Below the pieces are notes generated by a model. The model ran no database searches. It was not told where the DNA came from and saw nothing but the letters and a program-made list of their open reading frames with translations. Positions 1 to 5,924 of a DNA stretch of 12,016 bases are shown here, one piece after another. Numbering within the stretch: position 1 is the first letter of the stretch; every line of letters starts with the position of its first letter. This DNA comes from an uncultured Oscillospiraceae bacterium (GTDB lineage: Bacteria > Bacillota_A > Clostridia > Oscillospirales > Oscillospiraceae). The position numbers were made by a program, and so were the translations under genes. The DNA lies in NCBI GenBank assembly GCA_944387755.1, contig CALXGC010000155.1, positions 1 through 12,016 on the forward strand, written 5' to 3'.

Positions 1-45
1 AGGGAGGCTTTGGAGCATACAACGTCCGTCGACGTAGGGGAGGGG
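1..45 (-). repeat. Partial copy of composite intergenic repeat
   Basis: Read on the minus strand, this edge segment runs CCCCTACG...GACGTTGTA...CCAAAGCCTCCC. It closely resembles the linker-plus-start of the composite repeat at 8907-8947 (CCTACG...CAGACGTTGTACGCGCCAAAGCCTCCC). The window edge cuts the copy, so its 47-bp core is not visible. It is non-coding and belongs to the same repeat family as 138-234 and 8890-8987. Confidence 0.7.
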
Positions 46-137
46 CCAAGACCGGCCCGTCCCCCCTGATGCAAGGGGGGGCGCCGGAGGCGGCGGGGGG
101 GGGTCCGAACCAGCGGGCGGGCCGGGCCGCTGGTTTG
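46..137. other. GC-rich non-coding spacer with degenerate repeat pieces
   Basis: No coding signal is visible. It contains long C and G runs (64-69, 74-80, 97-105) and an inverted stretch around 111-135, where CCAGCGG...CCGCTGG brackets a GGGCGGGCCGGGCC-type core. That stretch resembles a diverged relative of the GC-rich repeat at 268-316. I see no promoter or gene here. Confidence 0.4.
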
Positions 138-234
138 GCCCCTTCCGCCTCGCTTCGCTCGGCACCTCCCCCAAGGGGGGAGGCTGTAGAGGAGCAACGT
201 CCGTTGCCGTAGGGGCGGCCCTTTCGGCCGCCCG
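138..234 (-). repeat. Composite intergenic repeat, about 97 bp
   Basis: On the minus strand this reads as three joined modules. First is a hairpin, GGGCGGCC/GGCCGCCC with a 5-nt loop (213-233). Second is a linker containing CCTACGGCAACGGACGTTG. Third is a 47-bp core (138-184) made of a CCTCCCCC/GGGGGAGG hairpin followed by GTGCCGAGCGAAGCGAGG. The same order occurs in the opposite orientation at 8890-8987. The core is also present at 8834-8880. No transposase or open reading frame lies inside, so it looks like a non-autonomous or REP-like element. Confidence 0.8.
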
Positions 235-267
235 TAAACTAACCGCTATTTGCCCCCGAAGGGGGCG

Positions 268-316
268 GGGGGATTCCGAACCGGCGGGCGCGCCGGGCCG
301 CCGCGCCCCACGCACA
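268..316 (-). repeat. GC-rich intergenic repeat, family C
   Basis: On the minus strand this reads TGTGCGTGGGGCGCGGCGG, then a CCCGGCGCGCCCGCCGG block, then a GGAATCCCCC tail. Two other copies are at 3571-3617 and 3713-3758 on the plus strand, differing by a few substitutions. The GGCGCGCC palindrome at its centre is shared by all three. On its left it abuts a GCCCCC-GAA-GGGGGC hairpin (252-266). Any role is unknown. Confidence 0.7.
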
Positions 317-321
317 CGTCC

Positions 322-374
322 GCCCCCTCATCCGGCCCTTCGGGCCACCTTCCCCCCGGGGGGGGGCAGGCTTT
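322..374 (-). repeat. Variant core repeat directly downstream of metF
   Basis: On the minus strand, starting just after the metF stop codon, this reads AGCCTGCCCCCCCCCGGGG, then AAGGTGGCCCGAAGGGCCGG, then ATGAGGGGG. The layout matches the 47-bp core at 8834 (AGCCT, C-run/G-run hairpin, AGGTG, a second small hairpin, GGAGGGGG). The second hairpin here is GGCCC-GAA-GGGCC (334-346) instead of the GAGCGAAGCGAGG segment. It could act as a 3' transcript-end structure for metF, but there is no T-run, so it is not a classic terminator. Confidence 0.55.
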
Positions 375-381
375 TGGGCGC

Positions 382-1251
382 TTACACGCTCCGGATGGAG
401 GCCACGCTCTCGCTGATCTGTTTGGCCACGGCGGGGTTGTTCATGGTGTACAGGTGGATTCCGTCCACCCCAGCGGCCACCAGGTCGGAAATTTGGTCGA
501 TGGCATAGGCCAGGCCGGCCTCCCGCAGGGCGGCGGGGTGATCCCCGTACCGGGCCAGAATGCGGGTGAGCTTCCGGGGCAGAGAGGCCCCGCACAGGGA
601 CACCATTCGCTCGATGGACGCCTTGTTCAGCACGGGCATAATGCCCGCCTCAATGGGGACCTCAATGCCGGCGATGCGGCAGCGCTCCAGAAAGCGGAAG
701 AAGTCGTCGTTGTCGAAGAAGAGCTGGCTCACCAGGTGCTGGGCCCCGGCGTCCACCTTCTGCTTCAGATAGCGCACGTCGGTAATCAGGTCAGGGCTCT
801 CCGGGTGGCCCTCCGGGTAGCAGGCGGCGGACACGCCGAAGTCCCCCCGCGCCCGGATAAAGGACACCAGCTCATTGGCGTGGAGAAAATCCTCCCTGGG
901 GGGATAGTCCGGGTTCCGGTCCCCCCGCAGGGCCAGCACGTTCTCCACCCCGTGCTCCTTCAGCCCGGCGAGGATGTCCGCGGCCTCCTCCCGCCCGCAG
1001 GCCACGCAGGTCAGATGGGCCATGGCGGTGATATGGTACTGGTTCTGGATGATGGCGGCAATCTCCTGGGTGGACTGGTTCACGTTGCTGGACCCCCCCG
1101 CCCCATAGGTGACGCTGATGAAGTCGGGTTTGATGTCCTTCAGGCCGTCCAGGGTCTTATAAATGCTGTCCACCGGGCTGGTCTTCTTGGGGGGGAAGAC
1201 CTCGCAGGAGAAGACCGTCCGGCCCTTTCCGAACAGTTCCGCGATTTTCAT
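382..1251 (-). CDS. metF: 5,10-methylenetetrahydrofolate reductase
   Basis: MetF reduces 5,10-methylene-THF to 5-methyl-THF using an FAD cofactor in the cytoplasm. The product feeds methionine synthesis and, in some anaerobes, C1 metabolism. The 289-aa length matches single-domain bacterial MetF (E. coli 296 aa). Visible family motifs are SCEVFPPK, with Glu17 aligning with the catalytic Glu28 of E. coli; SVTYGAGG at 46-53; HLTC at 79-82; and LALRGD, with Asp111 aligning with Asp120. The long open frame extends upstream into the ggt region, but the ATG at 1249-1251 is the right start: family homology begins there and GAAGGA sits 7 nt upstream. The gene is last in a leftward row after ggt, with a 103-bp gap and no clear promoter or terminator in it, so co-transcription is possible. 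No SAM riboswitch was recognised upstream. No MetV partner is visible. Confidence 0.95.
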   Translation of the reverse strand: MKIAELFGKGRTVFSCEVFPPKKTSPVDSIYKTLDGLKDIKPDFISVTYGAGGSSNVNQSTQEIAAIIQNQYHITAMAHLTCVACGREEAADILAGLKEHGVENVLALRGDRNPDYPPREDFLHANELVSFIRARGDFGVSAACYPEGHPESPDLITDVRYLKQKVDAGAQHLVSQLFFDNDDFFRFLERCRIAGIEVPIEAGIMPVLNKASIERMVSLCGASLPRKLTRILARYGDHPAALREAGLAYAIDQISDLVAAGVDGIHLYTMNNPAVAKQISESVASIRSV

Positions 1252-1354
1252 GGGGCATTCCTTCTTTCTTGGGTGAAATTTGATAACATATTGGATGTAC
1301 AGCAGGGCGGGGCCTGTCTCCGCCGCCGCACAGGGGGAGCTCGCCCTCCGGCGC

Positions 1355-2980
1355 TCACCAGGCCGCAGCCGTCCCGTCGCACCGGGGTTCCGTCCCGCCG
1401 ATGTACAGGCCGTTGTCCGTCTTCCAGATAATCTGGCCCCGGCCCATGTCCAGGTTGGAGTTGACAATCTCCACCTCGTGGCCCCGTCTGGCCAGCTCCT
1501 GGGCGATGTGGGGGGCGACCTCCCGCTCCAGCTGGATGTGTTTGCCGCCAATCCACTGGATTCTGGGGGCGTCCAGGGCGGCCTGTGGGTTCATATGGTA
1601 GTCCACCGTGTTTACAATTATCTGCACGTGGCCCTGGGGCTGCATAAAAGCCCCCATGACGCCGAAGGGCCCCGCCGCCTCCCCGTCCTTCATCAAAAAT
1701 CCGGGGATGATGGTGTGGTAGGAGCGCTTGCCCCCCGCCAGGCAGTTGCAGCTGTCCGGGTCCAGGGAGAAGTTGGCCCCCCGGTTCTGAAGGGAGATCC
1801 CCGTGCCGGGGACGGCGACTCCCGCCCCGAAGGTGGTGTAGTTGCTCTGGATGAAGGAGACCATATTTCCAAACTGATCGGCGGCGCACAGATAGACGGT
1901 CCCGCCGCAGGAGGGGTCCCCCGCCTCCGGGGTGAGGGCCGTCTCTCCGATGAGGGCCCGGCGGCGGGCGGCGTAGCCCTCGGACAGCAGGTCCTCCACA
2001 GAGACCTTCATGTACCGGGGATCGGCCACATAGGTCCTGGTATCCGCGAAGGCCAGCTTGATGGCCTCCACAATCTTGTGGTAGGTGTCCCCCCGCTCCC
2101 GCTCCGGGGACAGGCCCAGCCCCTTTAACAGATTCAGGGCCATCAGCGCCGTAATCCCGTGGCCGTTGGGGGGAATCTCACAGACGGTATAGCCCCTGTA
2201 GTCCACGGAGATGGGCTCCACCCACAGGGGCCGGTAGGCCCGGAAGTCCTCCTGGGCAAAATAGCCCCCGGTCTCCCGGCTGAAGGAGAGGATTTTCTCC
2301 ATCAGCGGCCCCCGGTAGAAGCTCTCGCAGCCGGTGGCGGCCAGCTCCTCCAGGGTGTCCGCCATCTCCGGCCAGCGGAACAGCTCCCCCGCCCGGTAGG
2401 GCTCCCCGTCTTTGGTGAACTTCTCCCACCAGTACGCGTGGGGGCGGGGCTTCTGCTTCCGCGCCGCTCCGATGCGGCGGCTGTCCCGGACCCACATCTC
2501 CTCCAGGTTGACGGCCACGGGGACGCCCGCGCGGGCGTTCTCAATGGCCGGGGCGAACAGCTCTGACAGGGATTTTGTACCGAACCGCCGGTTCAGCGCC
2601 GCCCAGCCGGCGGGGGCGCCGGGGACCAGGGTGGGGAGCCACCCGGTTTTGGGCATCTCTGAAAAACCCAGCGCCCGGACCTTCTCTCCGCTGAGGGCGG
2701 CGGGAGCGGTGCCGCTGGCGTTGAGGCCGTAGAGCTTCTTCTCCCCCTCCATCCACACCAGGGCGAAGCAGTCGGAGCCCACGCCGTTGCTGGTGGGCTC
2801 CAGCAGGGGCATGGCGGCGGCCATGGCCACCGCCGCGTCCACCGCGTTGCCCCCCGCCTTCATCACGTCCAGGCCGATCTGGGCCCCCTGGGGGACGGAG
2901 GTGCAGGCCATCGCCCGCCGGGCGTACACCGCGTTCCGCCGGGAGGGATAGGGGTAGTATCTGGGGTCAAATTCCGGCAT
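1355..2980 (-). CDS. ggt: Gamma-glutamyltransferase, cytoplasmic YwrD type
   Basis: This 541-aa Ntn-hydrolase acts on gamma-glutamyl compounds such as glutathione, by transfer or hydrolysis. Family enzymes are made as one chain and cut autocatalytically before the nucleophile Thr. Here that is Thr361 in CGGTVYLCAADQFGNMVS, aligning with TTHYSVVDKDGNAVS of E. coli Ggt. The large-subunit signature AGGNAVDAAVA is at 42-52, and a QNRGANFSLDP region is at 398-408, before KRSYHTIIPG. There is no signal peptide: the N-terminus MPEFDPRYYPYPSRR is charged, unlike secreted Ggt, so a cytoplasmic location is inferred. The residue after the nucleophile is Val rather than Thr, which fits my recollection of YwrD-like proteins. 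The start is supported by GGAGAGG about 6 nt upstream. The gene begins 19 bp after the flavoprotein stop, so the two are probably one operon. Substrate is unknown. Confidence 0.92.
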   Translation of the reverse strand: MPEFDPRYYPYPSRRNAVYARRAMACTSVPQGAQIGLDVMKAGGNAVDAAVAMAAAMPLLEPTSNGVGSDCFALVWMEGEKKLYGLNASGTAPAALSGEKVRALGFSEMPKTGWLPTLVPGAPAGWAALNRRFGTKSLSELFAPAIENARAGVPVAVNLEEMWVRDSRRIGAARKQKPRPHAYWWEKFTKDGEPYRAGELFRWPEMADTLEELAATGCESFYRGPLMEKILSFSRETGGYFAQEDFRAYRPLWVEPISVDYRGYTVCEIPPNGHGITALMALNLLKGLGLSPERERGDTYHKIVEAIKLAFADTRTYVADPRYMKVSVEDLLSEGYAARRRALIGETALTPEAGDPSCGGTVYLCAADQFGNMVSFIQSNYTTFGAGVAVPGTGISLQNRGANFSLDPDSCNCLAGGKRSYHTIIPGFLMKDGEAAGPFGVMGAFMQPQGHVQIIVNTVDYHMNPQAALDAPRIQWIGGKHIQLEREVAPHIAQELARRGHEVEIVNSNLDMGRGQIIWKTDNGLYIGGTEPRCDGTAAAW

Positions 2981-2999
2981 AGCGCGCCTCTCCGTCCCG

Positions 3000-3473
3000 T
3001 CAGCGGGGCTGGTTGCGCTTGCCGGACCACTGCTCCGCCCGGAGGGCGAAGACGGCAGTGTTGTCCACCGCTTGGTCGGGCATATCCCACGTCCGGCCCG
3101 TCATATGCCGGGCGATGGCGTTGAGGGCGGCCCGCTTCTCCTCCCGGTCCTCCAGGGTGCGGATGACGCCGGAGCCCATAATGCTCCGGTAGGTGAAGCT
3201 GTGGTCGCAGGCGGCGTCCGCCGTGCGCAGGGCGTGGCCGCAGTCCATCTCAAAGGCGGCGGGGCAGGCCTTGCGGAAGGCCGCCGCCTTCCGCCCCTTG
3301 GGGGTGGAGTGGACATACAGGGTCAGCCGGTCCCCCTCCAGAGCGTAGCCGAAGTTCAGGGGGAAGATGAACAGCCCCTGCTCGTCCTGGGCGGCGACGC
3401 GGACCACGCCGCAGGAGCGGAGAATGTCCTCCAGCTGGTTCAGGTCCGTCACTTCCAAGTCAGTTCTGCGCAT
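3000..3473 (-). CDS. NimA-like/PNPOx-fold FMN flavoprotein
   Basis: This 157-aa protein belongs to the split-barrel flavin-binding superfamily (pyridoxamine 5'-phosphate oxidase-related, including NimA nitroimidazole reductases). Seen in the sequence: an opening MRRTDLEVTDLNQLEDIL; an FPLNFGY strand at 37-43; LYVHSTPKGRK at 52-62, where His55 sits at the usual family histidine; a conserved Cys-rich stretch around FEMDCG; and YRSIMGSGVIRTLED at 95-109, followed by EEKRAALNAI. These match NimA-like proteins over their full usual length. It probably binds FMN and may reduce or bind an unknown small molecule. Nitroimidazole resistance should not be assumed from similarity alone. The start is fixed by AGGAAAGGAG upstream of the ATG at 3471-3473. 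It leads the likely three-gene unit flavoprotein-ggt-metF. Confidence 0.87.
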   Translation of the reverse strand: MRRTDLEVTDLNQLEDILRSCGVVRVAAQDEQGLFIFPLNFGYALEGDRLTLYVHSTPKGRKAAAFRKACPAAFEMDCGHALRTADAACDHSFTYRSIMGSGVIRTLEDREEKRAALNAIARHMTGRTWDMPDQAVDNTAVFALRAEQWSGKRNQPR

Positions 3474-3507
3474 ATAAAACGCTCCTTTCCTGTTTTTATG
3501 TCATTTC

Positions 3508-3533
3508 GTAGGGGCGCACATTGTGCGCCCGCC
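3508..3533. repeat. 26-bp palindromic repeat, copy 1
   Basis: A 26-bp block, GTAGG then GGCGCACATTGTGCGCCCGCC, contains the hairpin GGGCGCACA/TGTGCGCCC around a single T. An identical 26-bp block occurs at 8786-8811. It lies just upstream of the flavoprotein gene, 35 bp before its start codon. Confidence 0.85.
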
Positions 3534-3570
3534 TGTCAGAGTAAAAGCAGAAGAATCACGGGCGAACGCA

Positions 3571-3617
3571 TGCGTGGGGCGCGACGACCCGGCGCGCCCG
3601 CCGGTTTGCAATCCCCC
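3571..3617 (+). repeat. GC-rich intergenic repeat, family C
   Basis: Begins TGCGTGGGGCGCGACGACC, continues with CGGCGCGCCCGCCGG, then TTTGCAATCCCCC. It shares most positions with the copies at 3713-3758 (same strand) and 268-316 (opposite strand). It differs by G-to-A changes in the GCGGCGGCC segment. Confidence 0.7.
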
Positions 3618-3673
3618 GCCGCCCGTTGGGCGGCACCCCCTTTCAAAAGGGGGCAAATGGCGGGGGAGTTCAC

Positions 3674-3711
3674 GGGCGGCCACATGCCGCCCCTACGGCA
3701 ACAACGGACGT
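3674..3711 (-). repeat. Hairpin-linker module of the composite repeat
   Basis: On the minus strand this reads ACGTCCGTTGTTGCCGTAGG followed by the hairpin GGGCGGC-ATGTG-GCCGCCC. The same arrangement occurs on the plus strand at 197-233 (ACGTCCGTTGCCGTAGG, then a GGGCGGCC hairpin), differing by a 3-bp TTG insertion here. The 47-bp core is missing from this copy. A family C repeat follows instead, showing that the modules recombine independently. Confidence 0.65.
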
Positions 3712-3712
3712 G

Positions 3713-3758
3713 TGTGTAGGGCGCGGCGGCCCGGCGCGCCCGCCGTTTCGCAACCCCC
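3713..3758 (+). repeat. GC-rich intergenic repeat, family C
   Basis: Begins TGTGTAGGGCGCGGCGG, then a CCCGGCGCGCCCGCC block, then TTTCGCAACCCCC. Third copy of the family seen at 268-316 and 3571-3617. It lies 15 bp beyond the 3' end of the exonuclease III gene and directly follows the hairpin-linker module. Confidence 0.7.
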
Positions 3759-3773
3759 TCCTGCCGGCCGCGC

Positions 3774-4532
3774 TTACAGGTCCAGCTCCAGCAGGACGGG
3801 GCAGTGGTCGCTGCCCTCCACCTGGGACAGAATCTCCGCCCGGCGGATGCGGTCCTGGAGGCGGCGGGAGACGAGGAAGTAGTCGATGCGCCATCCGGCG
3901 TTGTTCTGCCGGGCGTGAAACCGGTAGGACCACCAGGAGTACGCCCCGGTCTCCTCCGGGTGGAGGAAGCGGAAGGTGTCGGTGAAGCCGGCGCCCAGCA
4001 GGGCGGTGAATTTCTCCCGCTCCTGGTCGGTAAAGCCGGCGTTCATGCGGTTGGTCTTCGGGTTCTTCAGGTCGATCTCCCTGTGGGCCACGTTGAGGTC
4101 CCCGCAGCAGACCACCGGCTTGCGCCTGTCCAGGGAGACGAGATACGCCCGGAAGTCGTCCTCCCACTCCATCCGGTAGTCCAGGCGCTTTAAACCGTCC
4201 TGGGCGTTGGGGGTATAGCAGCACACCAGATAGAAGTCCTCGTACTCCAGGGTGACAAGCCGCCCCTCGTGGTCGTGCCGGTCCACATCCATGCCGCAGG
4301 CCGCGGCCAGGGGCCTGTGGGGGGTGAAGACGGCGGTTCCGGAGTAGCCCTTCTTCTCCGCCGCGTTCCAGAACTCCAAAATCGTCTCCCCCAGGTCCAC
4401 GTCCGCCTGGCCCCGCTCCATCTTGGTCTCCTGCAGGCAGCAGAAGTCCGGCGCCTCCCGGCGGTAGAAGTCCAAAAATCCCTTCTTCAGGCAGGCCCGC
4501 AGGCCGTTTACATTCCAGGATATGAATTTCAT
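3774..4532 (-). CDS. xth: Exodeoxyribonuclease III (AP endonuclease)
   Basis: This 252-aa Mg2+-dependent enzyme of the EEP family cleaves DNA at abasic sites and degrades 3' ends in base excision repair. All catalytic signatures are visible: SWNVNGLR with Asn7; LQETK with Glu35; YTPNA with Tyr106; GDLNVAH with Asp145 and Asn147; WRIDYFL with Asp217; and GSDHCP with Asp242/His243. The length matches ExoA/Xth enzymes. The open frame runs far upstream antisense to asnA, but homology begins at MKFISWNVNGLR and GGAGGA lies 7 nt before this ATG. A sigma-70-type promoter (4566-4594) points into it. It is transcribed divergently from asnA. The 3' flank is repeat sequence without a standard terminator. 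Confidence 0.97.
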   Translation of the reverse strand: MKFISWNVNGLRACLKKGFLDFYRREAPDFCCLQETKMERGQADVDLGETILEFWNAAEKKGYSGTAVFTPHRPLAAACGMDVDRHDHEGRLVTLEYEDFYLVCCYTPNAQDGLKRLDYRMEWEDDFRAYLVSLDRRKPVVCCGDLNVAHREIDLKNPKTNRMNAGFTDQEREKFTALLGAGFTDTFRFLHPEETGAYSWWSYRFHARQNNAGWRIDYFLVSRRLQDRIRRAEILSQVEGSDHCPVLLELDL

Positions 4533-4565
4533 GGCTTTTCCTCCGAATCCGCGGGATGATGCCTT

Positions 4566-4594
4566 ATTATAAAGGAGTTTCCCCGTCTTGACAA
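4566..4594 (-). promoter_or_regulatory. xth promoter
   Basis: On the minus strand the -35 is TTGTCA (4589-4594) and the -10 is TATAAT (4566-4571), with a 17-bp spacer. The leader to the ATG is about 30 nt and includes the SD. This is a near-consensus housekeeping promoter. Confidence 0.82.
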
Positions 4595-4596
4595 GG

Positions 4597-4615
4597 GCGG
4601 AGAGCGCCTCTCCGC
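4597..4615. promoter_or_regulatory. Palindrome between divergent xth and asnA promoters
   Basis: GCGGAGAGCGCCTCTCCGC has perfect 8-bp arms around CGC. It sits immediately upstream of the xth -35 and 18 bp upstream of the asnA -35, and is followed by AATTTTT. Placement suggests an operator or upstream element serving both promoters. A hairpin terminator is less likely because nothing is transcribed into it from a visible gene end. Confidence 0.5.
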
Positions 4616-4633
4616 AATTTTTGCCCGGCCGCA

Positions 4634-4662
4634 TTGCTTTTTGATGGAAAGTTGAGTATAAT
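4634..4662 (+). promoter_or_regulatory. asnA promoter
   Basis: The -35 is TTGCTT (4634-4639) and the -10 is TATAAT (4657-4662), with a 17-bp spacer. Transcription would start near 4669, leaving a leader of about 35 nt. That is too short for a T-box or other riboswitch. Confidence 0.8.
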
Positions 4663-4703
4663 AAGCTCTGTTGTGAAAACCGGAAAGATAAGGAGTGATT
4701 TCT

Positions 4704-5717
4704 ATGGCAAAATCGAGCATTCCCCAGGGGTACGTGCCCCTGCTCAATATCTATGAGACCCAGAAGGCCATCGGCCTGCTGCACCGCCTGTTTGAGGACC
4801 GGCTCAGCGGGGCGCTGAACCTCCACCGGGTGTCCGCCCCCCTGTTTGTGGCCGCCGACTCCGGCCTGAACGACGACCTGAACGGCGTGGAGCGCCCCGT
4901 GTCCTTCGAGATCCGGGCGGTCAACCGCACGGCGGTGGTGGTCCACTCCCTGGCCAAGTGGAAGCGCCTGGCCCTGAAGCGCTATCAGTTCCACCCCGGC
5001 GAGGGCCTGTACACCGACATGAACGCCATCCGCCGGGACGAGGATCTGGACAACCTCCACTCCGCCTATGTGGACCAGTGGGACTGGGAGAAGATTATCA
5101 CCGAGGAGGACCGGACGCAGGCCTATCTCAAGCAGACGGTGCGCGCCATTGTGGGGGCCCTGCGGGACACCCAGCACTTCCTGCGCTCGGTGTTCCCCCA
5201 GCTCACCGCCCTGCCGGAGATTCCGGCGGAGGTGGCGTTTATCACCACCCAGGAGCTGGAGGACCTGTACCCCGGCCTCACCCCCAAGGAGCGGGAGAAC
5301 GCCTTTGTGAAGGACCACCCCGCCGCCTTCCTCATGGGAATCGGCGGCGCGCTGAGGTCGGGCAAGCCCCACGACGGCCGGGCCCCGGACTATGACGACT
5401 GGGCCCTCAACGGCGATCTGCTGTGCTGGGACAGCGTCAACCAGCAGGCGATGGAGCTCTCCTCCATGGGAATCCGGGTCAGCCCGGAGTCCCTGGACCG
5501 CCAGCTCACCCTGGCCGGGTGCGACAGCCGCCGGGAGCTGCCCTTCCACAAAATGCTCCTCAACGGAGAGTTGCCCCTGACCATGGGAGGCGGCGTCGGC
5601 CAGTCCCGCGTGTCCATGCTCCTGCTGGGCAAGGCCCACATCGGCGAGGTGCAGGTCTCCCTCTGGGACGAGGAGACCCAGGCCGTCTGCCGTGAGGCGG
5701 GCGTCACCCTCCTGTAA
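4704..5717 (+). CDS. asnA: Aspartate-ammonia ligase (ammonia-dependent asparagine synthetase)
   Basis: AsnA makes asparagine from aspartate, ammonia and ATP through an aspartyl-AMP intermediate. It is related to class II aminoacyl-tRNA synthetase catalytic cores and is cytoplasmic. The 337-aa protein is slightly longer than E. coli AsnA (330). Seen motifs: HSLAKWKRLALKRY (81-94), AIRRDEDLDNLHS (108-120), a YVDQWDWEK stretch, HDGRAPDYDDW (223-233), and the motif-3-like ELPLTMGGGVGQSR (289-302) followed by KAHIGEVQVSLW. The ATG at 4704 is preferred over the in-frame GTG at 4695. AAGGAG lies 8 nt before the ATG, whereas the GTG overlaps that SD. It has its own promoter and a strong downstream terminator, so it is probably monocistronic. 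Dependence on free ammonia fits an ammonia-rich anaerobic habitat, which is inference. Confidence 0.97.
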   Translation: MAKSSIPQGYVPLLNIYETQKAIGLLHRLFEDRLSGALNLHRVSAPLFVAADSGLNDDLNGVERPVSFEIRAVNRTAVVVHSLAKWKRLALKRYQFHPGEGLYTDMNAIRRDEDLDNLHSAYVDQWDWEKIITEEDRTQAYLKQTVRAIVGALRDTQHFLRSVFPQLTALPEIPAEVAFITTQELEDLYPGLTPKERENAFVKDHPAAFLMGIGGALRSGKPHDGRAPDYDDWALNGDLLCWDSVNQQAMELSSMGIRVSPESLDRQLTLAGCDSRRELPFHKMLLNGELPLTMGGGVGQSRVSMLLLGKAHIGEVQVSLWDEETQAVCREAGVTLL

Positions 5718-5732
5718 CCGGAGCCGAAATGC

Positions 5733-5774
5733 GGCCCGCCGCAGAATTTCTCAATTCTGCGGCGGGCCCGTTTT
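5733..5774 (+). terminator. asnA terminator
   Basis: A perfect 16-bp stem, GGCCCGCCGCAGAATT (5733-5748) with AATTCTGCGGCGGGCC (5753-5768), has the loop TCTC and is followed by CG and TTTT (5771-5774). It begins 15 bp after the asnA stop. The T-run is short but the stem is very strong. Confidence 0.85.
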
Positions 5775-5794
5775 CTGTCCGTTTGCAGGCAATG

Positions 5795-5824
5795 GCCCTC
5801 CCGCCCTCCGCGGGGCGGGAGGGC
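5795..5824. other. Second GC-rich hairpin after asnA
   Basis: GCCCTCCCGCCC (5795-5806) and GGGCGGGAGGGC (5813-5824) form a perfect 12-bp stem with a 6-nt loop. The right side is followed by an A-run (5828-5833), not T, so it is not a standard plus-strand terminator. On the minus strand there is no T-run either. Its role is unclear. Confidence 0.6.
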
Positions 5825-5924
5825 ACGAAAAAATTGGGACAAATTTTATAAAAAGTTCATGCAGAGGACAAAATTTCACGCAGAAAATCTGTTATCCTAC
5901 AGAAAAAATGACAGCGAGGCGCCT

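Larger units (their letters stand above)
3534..3773. other. Non-coding repeat patch between the xth end and the flavoprotein gene
   Basis: This 240-bp stretch holds no credible gene. It contains two family C repeats (3571-3617 and 3713-3758). Between them are a CCCCCTTT-CAAA-AGGGGGC type hairpin (about 3638-3657) and a GGGCGGC-CACAT-GCCGCCC hairpin (3674-3692), followed by CCTACGGCAACAACGGACG. That last block is the hairpin-plus-linker module of the composite repeat. No T-run terminator for xth was found, so the repeats may define the xth transcript end. Confidence 0.6.

Noticed and set aside
250..1431. 393-codon plus-strand open frame over metF
   Set aside because: Antisense to metF, begins in repeat sequence, and the translation is composition-driven with no recognisable domain.
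3000..3473. Calling the flavoprotein a nitroimidazole resistance gene
   Set aside because: The fold and His55 fit NimA-like proteins, but the family is broad and resistance cannot be read from sequence alone.
3501..3882. Several short open frames across the repeat patch
   Set aside because: Their translations come from the GC-rich repeats themselves, with no SD and no conserved protein features.
4663..4703. T-box or other riboswitch ahead of asnA
   Set aside because: The leader after the predicted start site is only about 35 nt and shows no T-box sequence or long stem.
4533..5639. Long upstream extension of the exonuclease III frame antisense to asnA
   Set aside because: Homology, SD and promoter all place the start at 4532; the extension has no family similarity.
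5859..5924. Longer start for the VTT protein
   Set aside because: The upstream ATG has no SD and adds a polar stretch; the ATG at 5925 has GAGG and begins just before the first membrane segment.
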